Notes under the pieces: generated by a model
Databases searched by the model: none
The model's input: only the letters and a program-made list of their open reading frames with translations
What the model was told of the DNA's origin: nothing
Source: an uncultured Alistipes sp.
GTDB taxonomy: Bacteria; Bacteroidota; Bacteroidia; Bacteroidales; Rikenellaceae
Assembly: GCA_938014215.1 (NCBI GenBank)
Contig: CALLRW010000032.1
Span: 62,001-126,000 of the forward strand
Length of the DNA: 64,000 nucleotides
Reading direction: 5' to 3'
Shown here: positions 37,911-46,028 of the stretch, piece after piece
How positions within the stretch are numbered: the stretch's first letter is position 1
How the letters are laid out: each line of letters starts with the position of its first letter
Program-made: the position numbers and the translations under genes

Positions 37911-37990
37911 TCGGCCGCCTGTCGGGTCTTCCCGGCGACCGGACGACGGATGCGATCGGGGTATCGTCATTCGATAAAAAGGAGAAAAAG

Positions 37991-38365
37991 ATGCTTGAAA
38001 AAGGACTTTCGGCCCGCAGCGTTACGACGGTGACTGCGGAGAAGACGGCCGCCGCGATGGGATCGGGCGACCTTCCGGTATTTGCCACGCCGGCGATGGT
38101 GGCGCTGATGGAGCATGCGGCGATGACGGCCGTGGCCGGCGAGTTGCCGGAGGGGTCGACGACGGTCGGCTCGGAGATGAACACCACCCACCTGAAGCCT
38201 TCGGGACTCGGGGCGGAGATCACCGCCACGGCGGTGCTGACGGCCGTCGAGGGGCGCAAACTGACCTTCAACGTCGGGGCCCGCGACGAGGGGGGCCTGA
38301 TCGGCGAGGGGACCCACATCCGCTACATTGTCGACCGGACGAAGTTCATGGCCAAACTGGGCTGA
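37991..38365 (+). CDS. FlK-like acyl-CoA thioesterase
   Basis: A 124-residue single hotdog protein. The stretch FATPAMVALMEHAAM and following gives Thr33, Glu41 and His67; the spacing 8 and 26 is the same as in the Thr42/Glu50/His76 triad I recall for fluoroacetyl-CoA thioesterase FlK. Housekeeping members of this family are common outside fluoroacetate producers, so the natural substrate is probably another short acyl-CoA. It stands alone between a divergent DUF4294 gene and a shared terminator. Confidence 0.82.
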   Translation: MLEKGLSARSVTTVTAEKTAAAMGSGDLPVFATPAMVALMEHAAMTAVAGELPEGSTTVGSEMNTTHLKPSGLGAEITATAVLTAVEGRKLTFNVGARDEGGLIGEGTHIRYIVDRTKFMAKLG

Positions 38366-38407
38366 TCGGCGACGCTGACGGTCCGACCGGCACGCGACCG
38401 GACGCGA

Positions 38408-38440
38408 AAGAGGCTGCCTCCTGCGGGAGACAGCCTCTTC
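38408..38440. terminator. Shared terminator between thioesterase and NhaD genes
   Basis: AGAGGCTG.CTCC / GGAG.CAGCCTCT stem with a single mismatch and loop TGC; TTCTGTTTGG follows on the plus strand and TTTCGCG on the minus strand. It lies between convergent genes. Confidence 0.65.
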
Positions 38441-38464
38441 TGTTTGGTCCTTGGAGCGGGCTTT

Positions 38465-39817
38465 TCAGGCTCCGATTCCGACGAGCAGGTGCTCGATCCA
38501 GATGACGAGGATACCGGCGGCATACCCGGCCAGGGCCAGCAGCGAGATCCGCTTGAGATACCATCCGAAGTTGATCTTTTCGAGACCCATGGCGACGACA
38601 CCGGCGGCCGAACCGATGATGAGCAGGCTTCCGCCGACGCCGGCGCAGAAGGTCAGCAGATGCCAGAACAGCCCGTCCTGGACGAAGGCCTGGGTGAACG
38701 CCGGATCGGCGCTGGCGGCTACGGCGGCGGCATCGGCGACGGGATACATGCCCATGCAGGCGGCGACGAGCGGGACGTTGTCGACCACCGACGAGAGCAG
38801 ACCGATGGCACCGGCGATGGTGAACGATTCGTGGACGTTCCGGTCGAGCCAGTCGGCCACGTCGGTCAGCACGCCGGCGGTCTGGAGGGCGCCGACGGCC
38901 ATGAGGATCCCGAGGAAGAAGAGGATCGTGGGCATGTCGATGTGTTTGAGGACCTTGGCCACACGGGGCTGGATCGACTCCTCCATGTCGCGGATGCTGC
39001 GTTTGCGGTAGTAGATCAGTTCGGAGAGGATCCACATGAAGCCCAGCGAGATCATCATTCCCATGTAGGGCGGGAGGTTGGTCAGGCTCTTGAAGAGGGG
39101 GACGAACAGCAGGCTGAGGATTCCGATGACGAGCATGAACCGGCGCAGGCGGGGGCCGATGTTCTGGGGGCATCCGGTCGGGAGCACCGTGGTGGAGACG
39201 GGTATGGCGGGGGTATTTCCGACATACCGCGAAGCGATGAGCGTGGGGACGATGACCGATACCAGACAGGGCAGGAAGAGGTTTTCGACGAGGTTTACGG
39301 AGGTGACGTTGCCGCGCATCCAGAGCATGATAGTCGTGACGTCACCGATCGGCGACCAGGCACCGCCGCTGTTTGCGGCGATGACGATGACTCCGGCGAA
39401 GATCCACCGTTCGTGTTTGTCGGCGATGAGTCGGCGCAGGAGCATGACCATGATGATGGTTGTGGTCATGTTGTCGAGGGCGGCGGACATGAAGAAGGAG
39501 AGCAGGGCGAGGATCCAGAGGAGTTTGTGGCGGTTGTGGGTTTTGATGTGTTCGGTGATGACGCAGAAACCGCCGTAGCAGTCGATCAGGTCGACGATGG
39601 TCATGGCACCGATCAGGAAGACGAGAATTTCGCAGGTGTCACCCAGTTGGTCGACGAGTTCGTGTTGGATATTTGGGTCATTGCCATGGAGGCTGAAGAG
39701 GGTCCAGATGGCGCCGGCCATGAGCAGGGCGACAGCCGACTTGTCGATTCGAGTTTTGTGCTCGAGGGCGATGAAGATGTACCCTACGACGAAGAGCAGA
39801 ATCATGGAAGTGATCAT
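38465..39817 (-). CDS. nhaD: Na+/H+ antiporter NhaD
   Basis: The start is taken at 39817 (MITSMILLFVVGYIF); the frame is open upstream through the tRNA region but that part is not protein-like. The 450-residue protein has about 12 membrane helices and the NhaD motifs LSFFMSAALDNMTTTIIM, AANSGGAWSPIGDVTTIMLW and LLSSVVDNVPLVAA, with the conserved buried Asp, Asn and Ser/Thr of this ion transporter family. It exports Na+ or Li+ against protons in the inner membrane. Confidence 0.9.
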   Translation of the reverse strand: MITSMILLFVVGYIFIALEHKTRIDKSAVALLMAGAIWTLFSLHGNDPNIQHELVDQLGDTCEILVFLIGAMTIVDLIDCYGGFCVITEHIKTHNRHKLLWILALLSFFMSAALDNMTTTIIMVMLLRRLIADKHERWIFAGVIVIAANSGGAWSPIGDVTTIMLWMRGNVTSVNLVENLFLPCLVSVIVPTLIASRYVGNTPAIPVSTTVLPTGCPQNIGPRLRRFMLVIGILSLLFVPLFKSLTNLPPYMGMMISLGFMWILSELIYYRKRSIRDMEESIQPRVAKVLKHIDMPTILFFLGILMAVGALQTAGVLTDVADWLDRNVHESFTIAGAIGLLSSVVDNVPLVAACMGMYPVADAAAVAASADPAFTQAFVQDGLFWHLLTFCAGVGGSLLIIGSAAGVVAMGLEKINFGWYLKRISLLALAGYAAGILVIWIEHLLVGIGA

Positions 39818-39924
39818 GAGTAAAGCGAAATTTATGGTTAAGGTTTGCAGCGGGGGTGCTGCATGAACCGTGCGCAAATATAGTATTTTTTGGAGGGCGG
39901 GACTTTTTTTTGTAAAAAATTCGT

Positions 39925-39932
39925 TATCTTTG
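39925..39932 (+). promoter_or_regulatory. -7 element of the tRNA-Gln gene
   Basis: TATCTTTG 21 bases before the tRNA 5' end; no clear TTTG at -33. Confidence 0.55.
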
Positions 39933-39953
39933 TGCCGCTTACGAGCAAGAGAT

Positions 39954-40024
39954 TGAGCTGTGGTGTAATGGTAACACAGCAGATTTTGGTTCTGTCGTTC
40001 TGGGTTCGAATCCCGGCAGCTCAA
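39954..40024 (+). tRNA. tRNA-Gln (anticodon TTG)
   Basis: Acceptor stem TGAGCTG (39954-39960) pairs with CAGCTCA (40017-40023), D arm contains GTGTAATGGTAACAC, the anticodon loop reads TTTTGGT with TTG in the middle, and the T arm is CTGGG TTCGAAT CCCGG. Discriminator base A. The 71-base gene has its own promoter and terminator. Confidence 0.95.
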
Positions 40025-40028
40025 CCTG

Positions 40029-40063
40029 AAAAAGGTGATCCTCAGAGGGGATCACCTTTTTTT
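40029..40063 (+). terminator. Terminator of the tRNA-Gln gene
   Basis: AAAAAGGTGATCC / GGATCACCTTTTT, a 13-bp stem with a 7-base loop and seven T residues, five bases after the tRNA. Confidence 0.9.
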
Positions 40064-40099
40064 GATGGGTTGTGTTGTGGCAACGGCGGAGTCTTCCTG

Positions 40100-40430
40100 C
40101 TTTCTTTCTGTTTTCTTTCCTGCCCGAGCCGCCTGCCGACCCTTCTCAGCCGGCCGTTTTGTCGGAGAGCCTTCTGCCTGGCCCTTTGCCGAAGCACTTC
40201 CTTCCTGCCCGAGCCGCCTGCCGACCTGCAGCCGACCCTTCTCAGCCGGCTGTTTTGCCGGAGAGCCTTCTGCCGGGCCCTTTGCCGAAGCACTCCCTTC
40301 CTGCAGGAGCCGCCTGCCGACCCGCTGCCGACCCTTCTCAGCCGGCCGTTTTGCCGGAGAACCTTCTGCCGGACCCTTTGCCGAAACACTTCCTGTGTTC
40401 CGGAGTTGCCTTCCGGAGCTGCCTTCCGGA
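40100..40430. repeat. 85-96-bp tandem repeat, about three copies
   Basis: The unit contains GAGCCGCCTGCCGACC, CCTTCTCAGCCGGC, TTTTGCCGGAGAGCCTTCTG and CCCTTTGCCGAAGCACT. It starts near 40126, 40211 and 40307; the third start is shifted by an inserted CTGCCGACC-like word. Decayed words continue to about 40520. No gene is supported in 40064-40530. Confidence 0.8.
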
Positions 40431-40532
40431 GCTCTCGGCCGACCTGCTGCCGACCCTTCTCAGACGGCCGACCCGCAGCCGACAAATTCCCGATCGGGCG
40501 ATTCCGTCAACCGGTTCCGTCGACCGTTTCCG

Positions 40533-40730
40533 TCAATCTTTACCGTTGACCGGCTTTTCGTTTGCCGGCCGTCTCTCGACGGCCGCCGGGGATTCGGCCT
40601 CATCCTTTTCCGGAAGGGGCCCGCAAGCGGTCTGCTCGCAGCCGCAACGGGTCCGGCTGTCGATGCTGGAGGAGAAGAAGGCGAGGGTTTCGAGATCGGT
40701 CTCGTGGGCCGATTCCTGCTTTTTATCCAT
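40533..40730 (-). CDS. Possible small charged protein behind the GlsB-like gene
   Basis: A 65-codon frame starts 9 bases after the stop of the GlsB-like gene (MDKKQESAHETDLETLAFF...). It is hydrophilic and has three Cys residues (CGCEQTAC near the middle). Its place suggests translation from the same mRNA, but its 3' end runs into the repeat-like zone and I know no homologue, so it may be chance. Confidence 0.35.
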   Translation of the reverse strand: MDKKQESAHETDLETLAFFSSSIDSRTRCGCEQTACGPLPEKDEAESPAAVERRPANEKPVNGKD

Positions 40731-40739
40731 TTTTTCGAA

Positions 40740-40994
40740 CTATTTTTTGTGCCTGCCGCGGGTGACGAGCGAAGCGATCCACAGCAGGAAGATGGCGCCG
40801 ATGACGGCCGAAGCGAGGCTTCCGAGTGTTCCGACGGGGATCCATCCGATGAGCGAGAGGAGCCATCCGCCGAGCATGCCGCCGATCAGGCCGACAATCA
40901 GGTTGATGATCAGTCCCGAGCCGGAGCCCTTGACGATGAGGTTGGCGATCCATCCGGCCGCCAGACCGATGAGTAGATACCAGATGAAATACAT
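40740..40994 (-). CDS. GlsB/YeaQ/YmgE family stress-response membrane protein
   Basis: An 84-residue protein with three Gly-rich membrane helices: MYFIWYLLIGLAAGWIANLIV, a central GLIINLIVGLIGGMLGGWLLSLIG and SLASAVIGAIFLLWIASLVTR. This is the transglycosylase-associated family, induced by stress in many bacteria; its biochemical role is unknown. Confidence 0.9.
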   Translation of the reverse strand: MYFIWYLLIGLAAGWIANLIVKGSGSGLIINLIVGLIGGMLGGWLLSLIGWIPVGTLGSLASAVIGAIFLLWIASLVTRGRHKK

Positions 40995-41068
40995 AGGCGA
41001 AGAAGTTGGTTACGGATCGGGCGGTGCAAAATCCGTTCCGAACTCTTGGCCGGTCGTTACCCTGCGGT

Positions 41069-41317
41069 TCAGACTCCGTACTTGAGGGCTTTGGCGAGCT
41101 GATCGGGGCAGGAGGTTCCCTTTCCGTGGCAGTCGATGCCCTCGAGGCGGGCGATCACCTCGTCGACCTTCATGCCGCAAACGAGTGCGGCGACGCCCTG
41201 GGTGTTGCCGTCGCAGCCGCCGGTAAAGCGTACCTTGCGGAGGATTCCGTCTTCGATTTCGATATCGATCTGCCGCGAGCAGGTGCCCTGGCAGCGGTGA
41301 GAGATCTTCTGAATCAT
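41069..41317 (-). CDS. TSCPD domain-containing protein (TIGR03905-like)
   Basis: An 82-residue protein with the TSCPD pattern: GTCSRQIDIEI, VRFTGGCDGNTQGVAALVCGMKVDEVIARLEGI, and GTSCPDQLAKAL near the end. The Cys residues probably bind metal or nucleotide; the domain is also found at the end of ribonucleotide reductases, hence a suspected link to nucleotide metabolism. The stand-alone form has no known activity. Confidence 0.85.
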   Translation of the reverse strand: MIQKISHRCQGTCSRQIDIEIEDGILRKVRFTGGCDGNTQGVAALVCGMKVDEVIARLEGIDCHGKGTSCPDQLAKALKYGV

Positions 41318-41370
41318 GGCTGTCGTTTGTTTGTGTTTTCAGCGGGCAAAGATACGAAAGTCGGTTGGAT

Positions 41371-41405
41371 AAAAAAAGAGAGCCGCATCGTGTGATGCGA
41401 CTCTC
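41371..41405 (-). terminator. Terminator of yajC
   Basis: Minus strand: GAGAGTCGCATC, ACAC, GATGCGGCTCTC (one mismatch), then TTTTTTT; 38 bases after the yajC stop. Confidence 0.88.
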
Positions 41406-41442
41406 GGATCTCGGGTTTCCGGATGCGAAGTCCGGTATCCGG

Positions 41443-41763
41443 CTACTGGCGCTGCAGGTCGGAGTTGTCGGCGACGACCATGTTCTTGTCGATGCGCAGC
41501 GTGACGTTGCTGTCGACCTCGATGAGGAGGGTTGTCTCCTTGATCTCCTTGACGGTACCGTAGATACCGCCGGCGGTAATGATCTTGTCCCCCTTTTTGA
41601 GGCCGTCGCGGAAGGCCTGCATCTGTTTGCGGCGCTTGGCCTCGGGACGCCACATGAAGAGCCAGAGGACGAGCACCATGAGGATGATCATGATGATGAA
41701 GCTGTACTGCTGCATGAAGCCCGGCTGGGGTTCAGCGGGCACTGCCTGAAGAAGATTGATCAT
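41443..41763 (-). CDS. yajC: Preprotein translocase subunit YajC
   Basis: A 106-residue protein with one N-terminal membrane helix (YSFIIMIILMVLVLWLFMWRPE, residues about 20-41) followed by the YajC core KRRKQMQAFRDGLKKGDKIITAGGIYGTV. It is an accessory part of the SecDF complex. It is followed by a strong terminator and preceded by a promoter at 41817-41846. Confidence 0.93.
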   Translation of the reverse strand: MINLLQAVPAEPQPGFMQQYSFIIMIILMVLVLWLFMWRPEAKRRKQMQAFRDGLKKGDKIITAGGIYGTVKEIKETTLLIEVDSNVTLRIDKNMVVADNSDLQRQ

Positions 41764-41816
41764 ACGGTTATTCGTTTTTAAGTAAAAAATTCGGACGTTT
41801 AGAAAACTTAACGCGA

Positions 41817-41846
41817 CAAAGATAGAAAATATTGTCGAAAAAACAA
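41817..41846 (-). promoter_or_regulatory. Promoter for yajC
   Basis: Minus strand: TTG (41844-41846), 19 bases, TATCTTTG (41817-41824). The -33 element lies just before the end of the upstream DUF1573 gene. Confidence 0.7.
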
Positions 41847-41850
41847 GGGT

Positions 41851-42300
41851 TTAATGCACGTCGGCCTCGACAAAGAGTTTGAGCGAGCCTTTGGCGCCGC
41901 CGAAAAGGATCTCCATTTGTTTGAGCTGCCATCCGAATTCGCCGCGGGAGTCGAACGTCATCTCCATGCGGCGCATTTCGCCGGGCGGAACGGGCTGAGC
42001 CTCATAGTCGAGCGACGTGCAGCCGCAACTGCGGCGGGTCGTGACGATGATCAGCGGTTTGCGGGTTTGGTTTTCGAGGCGGAGCTGTTTCACGGCGATT
42101 TCGCCCGATCCGAGACGACCGAACCGGATGGTATCCGTACCGCCGTGGACAAGCATCGAGTCCGTGACGGCGATGATCTGCCCCTTTCCGGCGGAGGAGA
42201 GTTCCGGGGCGGGTCGGTTCAGGTTCCGGCACGCCGAAAGTCCGGCCAGCAGGATAACTGCCGGCAGGGCATATCGGAGGAGTCTTCGCAGGGGAGTCAT
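41851..42300 (-). CDS. DUF1573 domain-containing lipoprotein
   Basis: A 149-residue protein with a lipoprotein signal (AVILLAGLSACRN, Cys near 24) and the DUF1573 immunoglobulin-like domain marked by IVTTRRSCGCTSLDYEAQPVPPGE (about residues 85-108). DUF1573 proteins are abundant cell-envelope proteins in Bacteroidota with no known activity. The upstream 278 bases are a repeat island, so its promoter is not evident. Confidence 0.82.
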   Translation of the reverse strand: MTPLRRLLRYALPAVILLAGLSACRNLNRPAPELSSAGKGQIIAVTDSMLVHGGTDTIRFGRLGSGEIAVKQLRLENQTRKPLIIVTTRRSCGCTSLDYEAQPVPPGEMRRMEMTFDSRGEFGWQLKQMEILFGGAKGSLKLFVEADVH

Positions 42301-42560
42301 ACGGGTCTGTATCGGGTCAGCGTCGGTTTTTTCCGGAATCGCGTCGTGCCTGTATCGGGTCTGTATCGGGTCTGTATCTGATCCACGTCGGGCCTGTGTC
42401 GGATCAGACCGGATTCGCGCCGGGCTTTTCCGGATTCACGTTGTGCCTGTATCGGGTCTGTATCGTATCTTTATCGTATTCGCGTCGTGCTTTCGTCGGG
42501 CCTGTATCGGGTTCGCGTCGTGCTTTTGTCGGGGCTGAGGTCGGATTCGCGTCGGATTGG
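42301..42560. repeat. Degenerate repeat island with an 11-bp core
   Basis: Between nusB and the DUF1573 gene, the word CTGTATCGGGT recurs directly (42352, 42363 and later) and mixes with GCGTCGTGCTTT, CGGATTCGCG and GGGCCTGTATCGGG. No gene or regulatory site is supported. Confidence 0.65.
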
Positions 42561-42578
42561 CACCAGATAGGCCCCGGG

Positions 42579-43514
42579 TCAGATCAGACCGCGACCGGCC
42601 TTTTTGATGCGGCCCTCTTCGGTGAGCGATGCGACGATCTTGTCGAGCACGCCGTTGATGAAGGTGCTGCTGCCGGGTGTGGAGTAGAACTTCGAGATCT
42701 CGATCCACTCGTCGAGGGTCACCTTGACGGGGATCGACGGGAAGGAGGTGAGCTCGGCGATGGCCGTAGCGAGGATGAGGTTGTCCATGAAGACGATCCG
42801 CTCGACATCCCAGTTCGAGGTAAACTTCTCGATGTAGTCCTGATAGGCGTTGAAGTTGACCAGTGTCTTTTCGAAGAGGGTCTTGACGAATTCGGGATCC
42901 TCCTCGCTCTTGAACTTGGGCGGGACGCGGATTTCGGTATGGGAGGCTCTCAGGCCGGCGAGCGTTCGGAGGATCATCATGATGATGAAGGGCAGGTCGT
43001 CGCTCCAGAGGATGGAGATCTCCTCGAGAGCGTCGTCGAGAGCGTCGCAGTTCTGCAGCTCCTTGAAGAACTCCTCGACGAGCTGCTTGTCCTCCTCGAA
43101 CGAGCGGCTTTGGCGCTGCATGTACTCCTTGTAGTAATCGCTCTGGGTGAGTTGGGCATAGAGGGTCCGGATCAGTTCGGGATACTGGCTCCAGCCGAGT
43201 TTGCGTGCGGCGATGCGGTCATTGACGGAGTCGCTGTTGGCGATGGTGCGGATGACGACGTTGTCGACGAACTTGGTATTGGGGTTGAGGTCCTCGTAGG
43301 TGGGGAGTTTTTTCTGTCTGGCGAGTTGCTGCCGCTGTTCGGCGTAACGGGCGACCTCTACGGGGAGGATCAGGATCTGGAAATAGAGGTCATAGGCCTT
43401 GTCAACGGAGGCCATCAGCGTTTTTTCCGAAGCCATCATGTTGTCGGCACCCGACTTGATGTGTGCGAACAAAGCCTTGATGACCTTGATGCGGAGTAAT
43501 CTTCTGCTCAACAT
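42579..43514 (-). CDS. nusB: Transcription antitermination factor NusB (long Bacteroidota form)
   Basis: The start at 43514 (MLSRRLLRIKVIKALFAH) is the standard beginning of this form. The 311-residue protein carries an N-terminal extension and the NusB fold in the last half (NWDVERIVFMDNLILATAIAELTSFPSIPVKVTLDEWIEISKFYSTPGSSTFINGVLDKI). NusB binds boxA RNA with NusE in rRNA antitermination. A TACCTTTG -7 element stands at 43539-43546 on the minus strand. Confidence 0.9.
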   Translation of the reverse strand: MLSRRLLRIKVIKALFAHIKSGADNMMASEKTLMASVDKAYDLYFQILILPVEVARYAEQRQQLARQKKLPTYEDLNPNTKFVDNVVIRTIANSDSVNDRIAARKLGWSQYPELIRTLYAQLTQSDYYKEYMQRQSRSFEEDKQLVEEFFKELQNCDALDDALEEISILWSDDLPFIIMMILRTLAGLRASHTEIRVPPKFKSEEDPEFVKTLFEKTLVNFNAYQDYIEKFTSNWDVERIVFMDNLILATAIAELTSFPSIPVKVTLDEWIEISKFYSTPGSSTFINGVLDKIVASLTEEGRIKKAGRGLI

Positions 43515-43603
43515 ATATAGAACGATGTTTTTCGGGCGCAAAGGTAGTGAAAAGGGTGTAAAAAATGAAAAATTTCGCATTAAATTCCTAATTTTGCAAC
43601 CGT

Positions 43604-44884
43604 ATGGAACAGATAGAAGAAAAACAGCCTTACGACGTGATCGTCATCGGGGCGGGTGCCGCGGGACTGATGGCGGCGGGCACGGCGGCCCAGAACGGGC
43701 GCCGGGTGCTCTTGCTGGAGAAGATGGAGAAGTCGGGCCGCAAGGTCCGCATTACGGGCAAGGGGCGCTGCAACGTCACCAATGCGCGGCCGGCGGAGGA
43801 GTTTGCCTCGCAGGTGCGGACCAATGCGGCGTTTTTTGCGCCGGCCTTTGCGGAGTTCAACAACCGGGCGACGATCCGCTTTTTCGAGCGCCGCGGCGTG
43901 AAGCTCGAGATCGAGCGCGGCGAACGGGTCTTCCCGAAGAGCGGCAAGGCGTGGGACATCGCCAACGCGCTGCTGGACTACTGCGTGGACAACGGCGTGA
44001 AGATTCTCTACGATACGCGCGTGACGGGGATCCTGACCCTGGCCGGGAAGGTCTTCGGCGTGAAGTATGTCAACAAGCGGGGCTTCGAGCGCAAGGAGGA
44101 GTGCCCGCAGGTGATCCTGGCCACGGGCGGGGTCTCCTATCCGGCGACGGGATCGACGGGTGACGGCTACGCCTTTGCCGCCGACCTGGGTCACACGATC
44201 GAGCCGCTGCGGCCGTCGCTCACGCCGCTGGTCTCGACGCACCCCATGGTGCGGAGCCTCCACCGGCTGCTGCTGCGCAACATCCGTGCGACACTTTATA
44301 TAGATAACGAACCCGTGCGCGAGGAGTTCGGCGAGCTGGGCTTTTCGGATCGGGGCATTGAGGGGGCCGTAGCGCTGCGGATGAGCCGCGATGCGGTCGA
44401 CGCGCTGATCGACGGCCGGCGGGTGAAGCTGGTTGTCGACCTGAAGCCGGCGCTGACGGAGGAGGTGCTGCGCGAGCGTATCGCCCGCGAGCGGGCCGAG
44501 ATGGCGCCGACGGAGTTCTTCGGCGAACTGCTTCGCAAGCTGGTTCCGCAGCCGATGGTGCTGCCGCTGGCGCGCGAGCTGGACATCCACTCGAAGGACT
44601 ACGTCTCGAAGATCACCGACGAACAGGTCACGCGGCTGATCCGCACGTTGAAGGGGCTGACCTTCCCCATCACGGACTACGCGCCGTTCGAATATGCCGT
44701 GACGACGGCTGGCGGCGTACGATGCGACGAGGTGAACCCGCAGACGATGGAGTCGCTGAAGGTTCCGGGGCTCTACCTGGCGGGCGAGGTGCTGGACATC
44801 GATGCCAACACGGGGGGCTATAACCTCCAGATCGCCTTTTCGACGGGGCGCCTGGCGGGGCAACTGAGGAAACGACCGCAATGA
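43604..44884 (+). CDS. BaiN/HI0933-like FAD-dependent oxidoreductase
   Basis: A 426-residue flavoprotein with the Rossmann motif VIGAGAAGLMAAG (residues 14-26), the family's KSGRKVRITGKGRCNVTN, LATGGVSYPATGSTGDGY and a C-terminal TTAGGVRCDEVNPQTMES...LYLAGEVLDIDANTGGYNLQIAFSTG. Members reduce unsaturated substrates including bile acid intermediates, but most have unknown roles. A TAATTTTG -7 element lies 8 bases before the ATG. The next gene overlaps by four bases, and the third also overlaps, giving a tight operon. Confidence 0.88.
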   Translation: MEQIEEKQPYDVIVIGAGAAGLMAAGTAAQNGRRVLLLEKMEKSGRKVRITGKGRCNVTNARPAEEFASQVRTNAAFFAPAFAEFNNRATIRFFERRGVKLEIERGERVFPKSGKAWDIANALLDYCVDNGVKILYDTRVTGILTLAGKVFGVKYVNKRGFERKEECPQVILATGGVSYPATGSTGDGYAFAADLGHTIEPLRPSLTPLVSTHPMVRSLHRLLLRNIRATLYIDNEPVREEFGELGFSDRGIEGAVALRMSRDAVDALIDGRRVKLVVDLKPALTEEVLRERIARERAEMAPTEFFGELLRKLVPQPMVLPLARELDIHSKDYVSKITDEQVTRLIRTLKGLTFPITDYAPFEYAVTTAGGVRCDEVNPQTMESLKVPGLYLAGEVLDIDANTGGYNLQIAFSTGRLAGQLRKRPQ

Positions 44885-45393
44885 CACTGCTGAAACATCA
44901 CCTCTCGTGGCACCTTCCGCGGCGGGTGGCCGAGTTGCGCAACCGCCTTTCGCGGGCGCGCTACTTCCGGGGACACGGGGTCCATTCGCCCTTTGTCTAC
45001 GACATCGTGCGGGAGGTCTTCATGCGCAGCGAGCTGCTGCCGGGCGACCGGAGCCTCTACGCGGGTCTGCTGTCGGCGGGGGTTTCCCACCGGCGGGCCG
45101 TGCAGTTGCAGAATCTGGCGATCCATTGCGGCTATGCGACCTACGGCATGAATCGTGCGGATGCGGATCTGTGCATCGCCACGCGCGATCTGCCGCGAGC
45201 CGAGACGCTGTCGCTGGTGCGTGCGGCGGCCGAAGGGGGGCATACCGTAGCGGTGTTGTCACCCTACGAGGGGCGCGAACGACAGGCGATGTGTGCGCAG
45301 ATTGTGGCGGGTCACCGGTCGACTACGGTCGATAACCGGGCCTACCTGCTGATATTCAACAATTATTTACCGAAACAACATTTCCGGATATGA
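44881..45393 (+). CDS. Small protein with the N-terminal signature of Bacteroidota methyltransferases
   Basis: The ATG overlaps the upstream stop by four bases. The 170-residue protein begins with ARYFRGHGVHSPFVYDIVREVF (residues 25-46), a signature I know from Bacteroidota class I SAM methyltransferases, and ends in TTVDNRAYLLIFNNYLPKQHFRI, also like their C-terminus. The SAM-binding core (the E/DxGxGxG loop) is missing and the protein is far shorter than those enzymes. It thus looks like an internally deleted methyltransferase, or a regulatory derivative. Function unknown. Confidence 0.6.
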   Translation: MTLLKHHLSWHLPRRVAELRNRLSRARYFRGHGVHSPFVYDIVREVFMRSELLPGDRSLYAGLLSAGVSHRRAVQLQNLAIHCGYATYGMNRADADLCIATRDLPRAETLSLVRAAAEGGHTVAVLSPYEGRERQAMCAQIVAGHRSTTVDNRAYLLIFNNYLPKQHFRI

Positions 45394-45941
45394 AAGTATA
45401 TACGAAGACGGGCGATCGGGGACAGACCTCGCTGATCGGCGGAGAACGGGTTTCGAAGACCGATGAGCGGGTCGAGGCCTACGGTACGGTGGACGAACTG
45501 AGTGCCTTTGCGGCGCTGCTGACGGACGAACTGCGGGGCGATGCGGCCTTGAGTGGGACGGTCGACGATCTGAACCGGATTCTGTCGCGGCTGATGACGG
45601 TCGAGGCGCTGCTTGCGGCGGACGAGACGGGGCGCGGAAAGCTTACGCCGCTGCCTGAGGAGACAGTCGCGTGGCTTGAGGGGCGGATCGACGCGATGCA
45701 GGCGACGCTGAAGCCGATCGACAAGTTCACGATTCCGGGGGGACACCGGGCCGTATCGCTGAGCCATGTCTGCCGGACGGTCTGCCGGCGTGCGGAGCGT
45801 GCGGCGCTGCGTGCGGACGCGAAGTACGGTGTGGATCCGACGGCGCTGGTCTTTCTGAACCGTCTGTCGGACTATTTCTACGTGCTGGGGCGGATGCTGA
45901 CGGTGCACTACGGCGTTGAGGAGACGCTGTGGATTCCCTGA
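45390..45941 (+). CDS. PduO-type cob(I)alamin adenosyltransferase
   Basis: A 183-residue enzyme with the N-terminal ATP site KVYTKTGDRGQTSLIGGERVSK, then DERVEAYGTVDELSA, and the late signature FTIPGGHRAVSLSHVCRTVCRRAER. It transfers adenosyl from ATP to reduced cobalamin to make coenzyme B12, needed by enzymes such as methylmalonyl-CoA mutase in this phylum. Its start overlaps the preceding stop, and a terminator follows. Confidence 0.9.
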   Translation: MKVYTKTGDRGQTSLIGGERVSKTDERVEAYGTVDELSAFAALLTDELRGDAALSGTVDDLNRILSRLMTVEALLAADETGRGKLTPLPEETVAWLEGRIDAMQATLKPIDKFTIPGGHRAVSLSHVCRTVCRRAERAALRADAKYGVDPTALVFLNRLSDYFYVLGRMLTVHYGVEETLWIP

Positions 45942-45993
45942 CGGAGATTGTCGGGACGCAGCGAGAAACGTCCTGCACCCCGTGTAAAAGTGA

Positions 45994-46024
45994 GGAGCGA
46001 CCCGTCGGGGCCGCTCCTTTTGTT
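45994..46024 (+). terminator. Terminator after the flavoprotein-to-cobalamin operon
   Basis: GGAGCG.CCC / GGG.CGCTCC hairpin followed by TTTTGTTTG, 53 bases after the stop; also between convergent genes. Confidence 0.75.
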
Positions 46025-46028
46025 TGAT

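Noticed and set aside
39818..40024. N-terminal extension of NhaD across the tRNA-Gln gene
   Set aside because: The extension is antisense to a clear tRNA and its promoter, and the membrane protein starts naturally at 39817.
40035..41085. Overlapping plus-strand frames of 219-337 codons downstream of the tRNA
   Set aside because: They translate the 85-96-bp repeats and the antisense of the GlsB-like gene, with no start signal or domain.
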